From contig JASBVW010000125.1 in NCBI GenBank assembly GCA_029961005.1, forward strand, positions 1 to 5,168: a stretch of 5,168 nucleotides of DNA. Reading direction: 5' to 3'. How positions within the stretch are numbered: position 1 is the first letter of the stretch; each line of letters starts with the position of its first letter. Of this stretch, positions 4,490 to 5,168 are shown piece by piece. Source of the DNA: Bacillota bacterium (lineage in GTDB: Bacteria > Bacillota > UBA5301 > JASBVW01). Position numbers and translations under genes: made by a program. The notes under the pieces are model-generated. The model did not search any database. It was not told where the DNA came from and saw only the letters and a list, made by a program, of their open reading frames with translations.

Positions 4490-5168
4490 CGCAGGAAGCG
4501 CTCCTCCAGGGGTTCTTCCAGAAAGCGCACCAGGAGCAGGGCGGCGCAGCGCAGGTCCTCCAGGTCCACCATCTCGTTGGGGGTGTGGAGGTAGCGGGCC
4601 GGGAGGGAAAGGGCGCCGGTGGGCACGCCCGAGCGGCTGACGTGAATGGACCCCGCGTCCGTGCCGCCGCGCTCCAGCACCTCCCATTGGAAAGGGATCC
4701 CGTGCCGCTCCGCCGTCTCGGCCAGAAGTCGCCGCACCTGGGGATGGGAGATGACGCTGCGGTCCATGACCTTCACCGCCGGCCCCTTCCCCAAGGCCAC
4801 CCCTCTCTGCTCCGGCTCCGGCGTGTCGCCGGCAGGGGTGACATCCACCACCACCGCCAGGTCGGGCTCTACCTGGTAGGCAGCGGTCCAGGCCCCGCGC
4901 CGCCCCACTTCTTCCTGCACCGTGAAGACGCAGTACAGGTCGTGGGGGCAGTGCCGCAGTTCCTGGAGGACCCGCACCAGGACGGCGCACCCTGCCCGGT
5001 CGTCCAGGGCCTTGCCCACCAGCCGCCCTCCCGCCAGTTCCACCCGCTGGCTCAGGGCAGCCATCTCCCCCACCCGCACCAGGCTCTGGGCCTCTTTTTG
5101 ACTGGCGGCCCCCAGGTCCACGTACATCCGCCGGAAGGTCAATTCTTTCCCTGCCTCCAGCCTCTCCG
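4486..5168 (-). CDS. M42 family metallo-aminopeptidase, 5' end outside the window
   Basis: C-terminal 226 residues of an M42 (glutamyl aminopeptidase / TET-type) peptidase. These are cytosolic two-metal enzymes that trim N-terminal residues from peptides, usually as large tetrahedral assemblies. Members are about 340-360 residues, so roughly the first third, with the first metal-binding His, lies beyond base 5168. Visible motifs, numbered from the first full codon at 5166: KALDDRAG (52-59, bridging metal Asp), QEEVG (84-88, catalytic Glu followed by a metal-ligand Glu), VVDVTPAGDTPE (106-117, metal-ligand Asp), ALGKGPAVKVMDRS (124-137), GGTDAGSIHVSR (167-178) and PARYLHTPNE (189-198, metal-ligand His). 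All expected metal and catalytic residues in this part are present, so the enzyme looks intact. The frame is open to the window edge; an in-frame TTG at 5142 is not the true start because family sequence (GKELTFRRMYVDLGA) crosses it. The gene is directly upstream of, and overlaps, folE2. M42 substrate specificity (Glu, Leu, Lys or cellulase-like annotations) cannot be read from sequence. Confidence 0.93.
   Translation of the reverse strand, partial: ERLEAGKELTFRRMYVDLGAASQKEAQSLVRVGEMAALSQRVELAGGRLVGKALDDRAGCAVLVRVLQELRHCPHDLYCVFTVQEEVGRRGAWTAAYQVEPDLAVVVDVTPAGDTPEPEQRGVALGKGPAVKVMDRSVISHPQVRRLLAETAERHGIPFQWEVLERGGTDAGSIHVSRSGVPTGALSLPARYLHTPNEMVDLEDLRCAALLLVRFLEEPLEERFLR

Noticed and set aside
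4170..4640. Plus-strand 156-codon open frame over folE2
   Set aside because: Arg/Ser-rich antisense shadow of folE2 and M42 coding sequence.
4490..4990. Upstream extension of folE2 to an in-frame start near 4990
   Set aside because: This part is antisense-free but out of frame with the M42 peptidase, which occupies the same strand with all its metal motifs. Family similarity of FolE2 starts at 4489.

Overview
The window reads as a GC-rich, probably thermophilic Gram-positive anaerobe, most likely a Clostridia-type Firmicute of the Ammonifex/Moorella/Desulfotomaculum kind. This is inferred from strong AAGGAGGTGA-type ribosome sites, Arg/Leu/Ala/Gly-rich proteins, a FolE2-type GTP cyclohydrolase, an M42 aminopeptidase and an exported multihaem cytochrome. 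No 16S or other taxonomic marker is present, so the lineage is a guess. Five genes can be supported, one of them cut by the window edge.

Left part (1-2071, all minus strand): a six-bladed NHL beta-propeller protein with a signal peptide (992-2071) is followed, after a 287-bp spacer, by an exported tetrahaem c-type cytochrome (27-704). The cytochrome has four CXXCH sites arranged as two paired-CXXCH units, six further histidines, and a Thr/Ser/Asn-rich mature chain. This layout resembles the OmcE-type tetrahaem proteins that polymerise into extracellular cytochrome filaments. The pair looks like a small extracellular electron-transfer module, and it is the most interesting part of the window. 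The spacer holds a possible promoter, a nested stem-loop and a textbook ribosome site.

Middle (2072-2555): a 484-bp non-coding gap separates the minus-strand NHL gene from a plus-strand gene. It is AT-rich on the left and very GC-rich on the right. It contains a perfect 16-bp inverted repeat closed by a GCAA tetraloop, several smaller hairpins and a hairpin that could hide the downstream ribosome site. It may be a divergent promoter region with a long structured leader.

Right part (2556-5168): a geranylgeranyl-reductase-family FAD oxidoreductase lies on the plus strand (2556-3731). It runs tail-to-tail into, and overlaps by 28 bp, a minus-strand pair: an M42 metallo-aminopeptidase (5' end outside the window) followed by folE2, which starts the tetrahydrofolate (or another pterin) pathway. 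The M42 stop and folE2 start share an ATGA, so the two are probably co-transcribed and translationally coupled. No mobile element, tRNA, rRNA or CRISPR array is visible.
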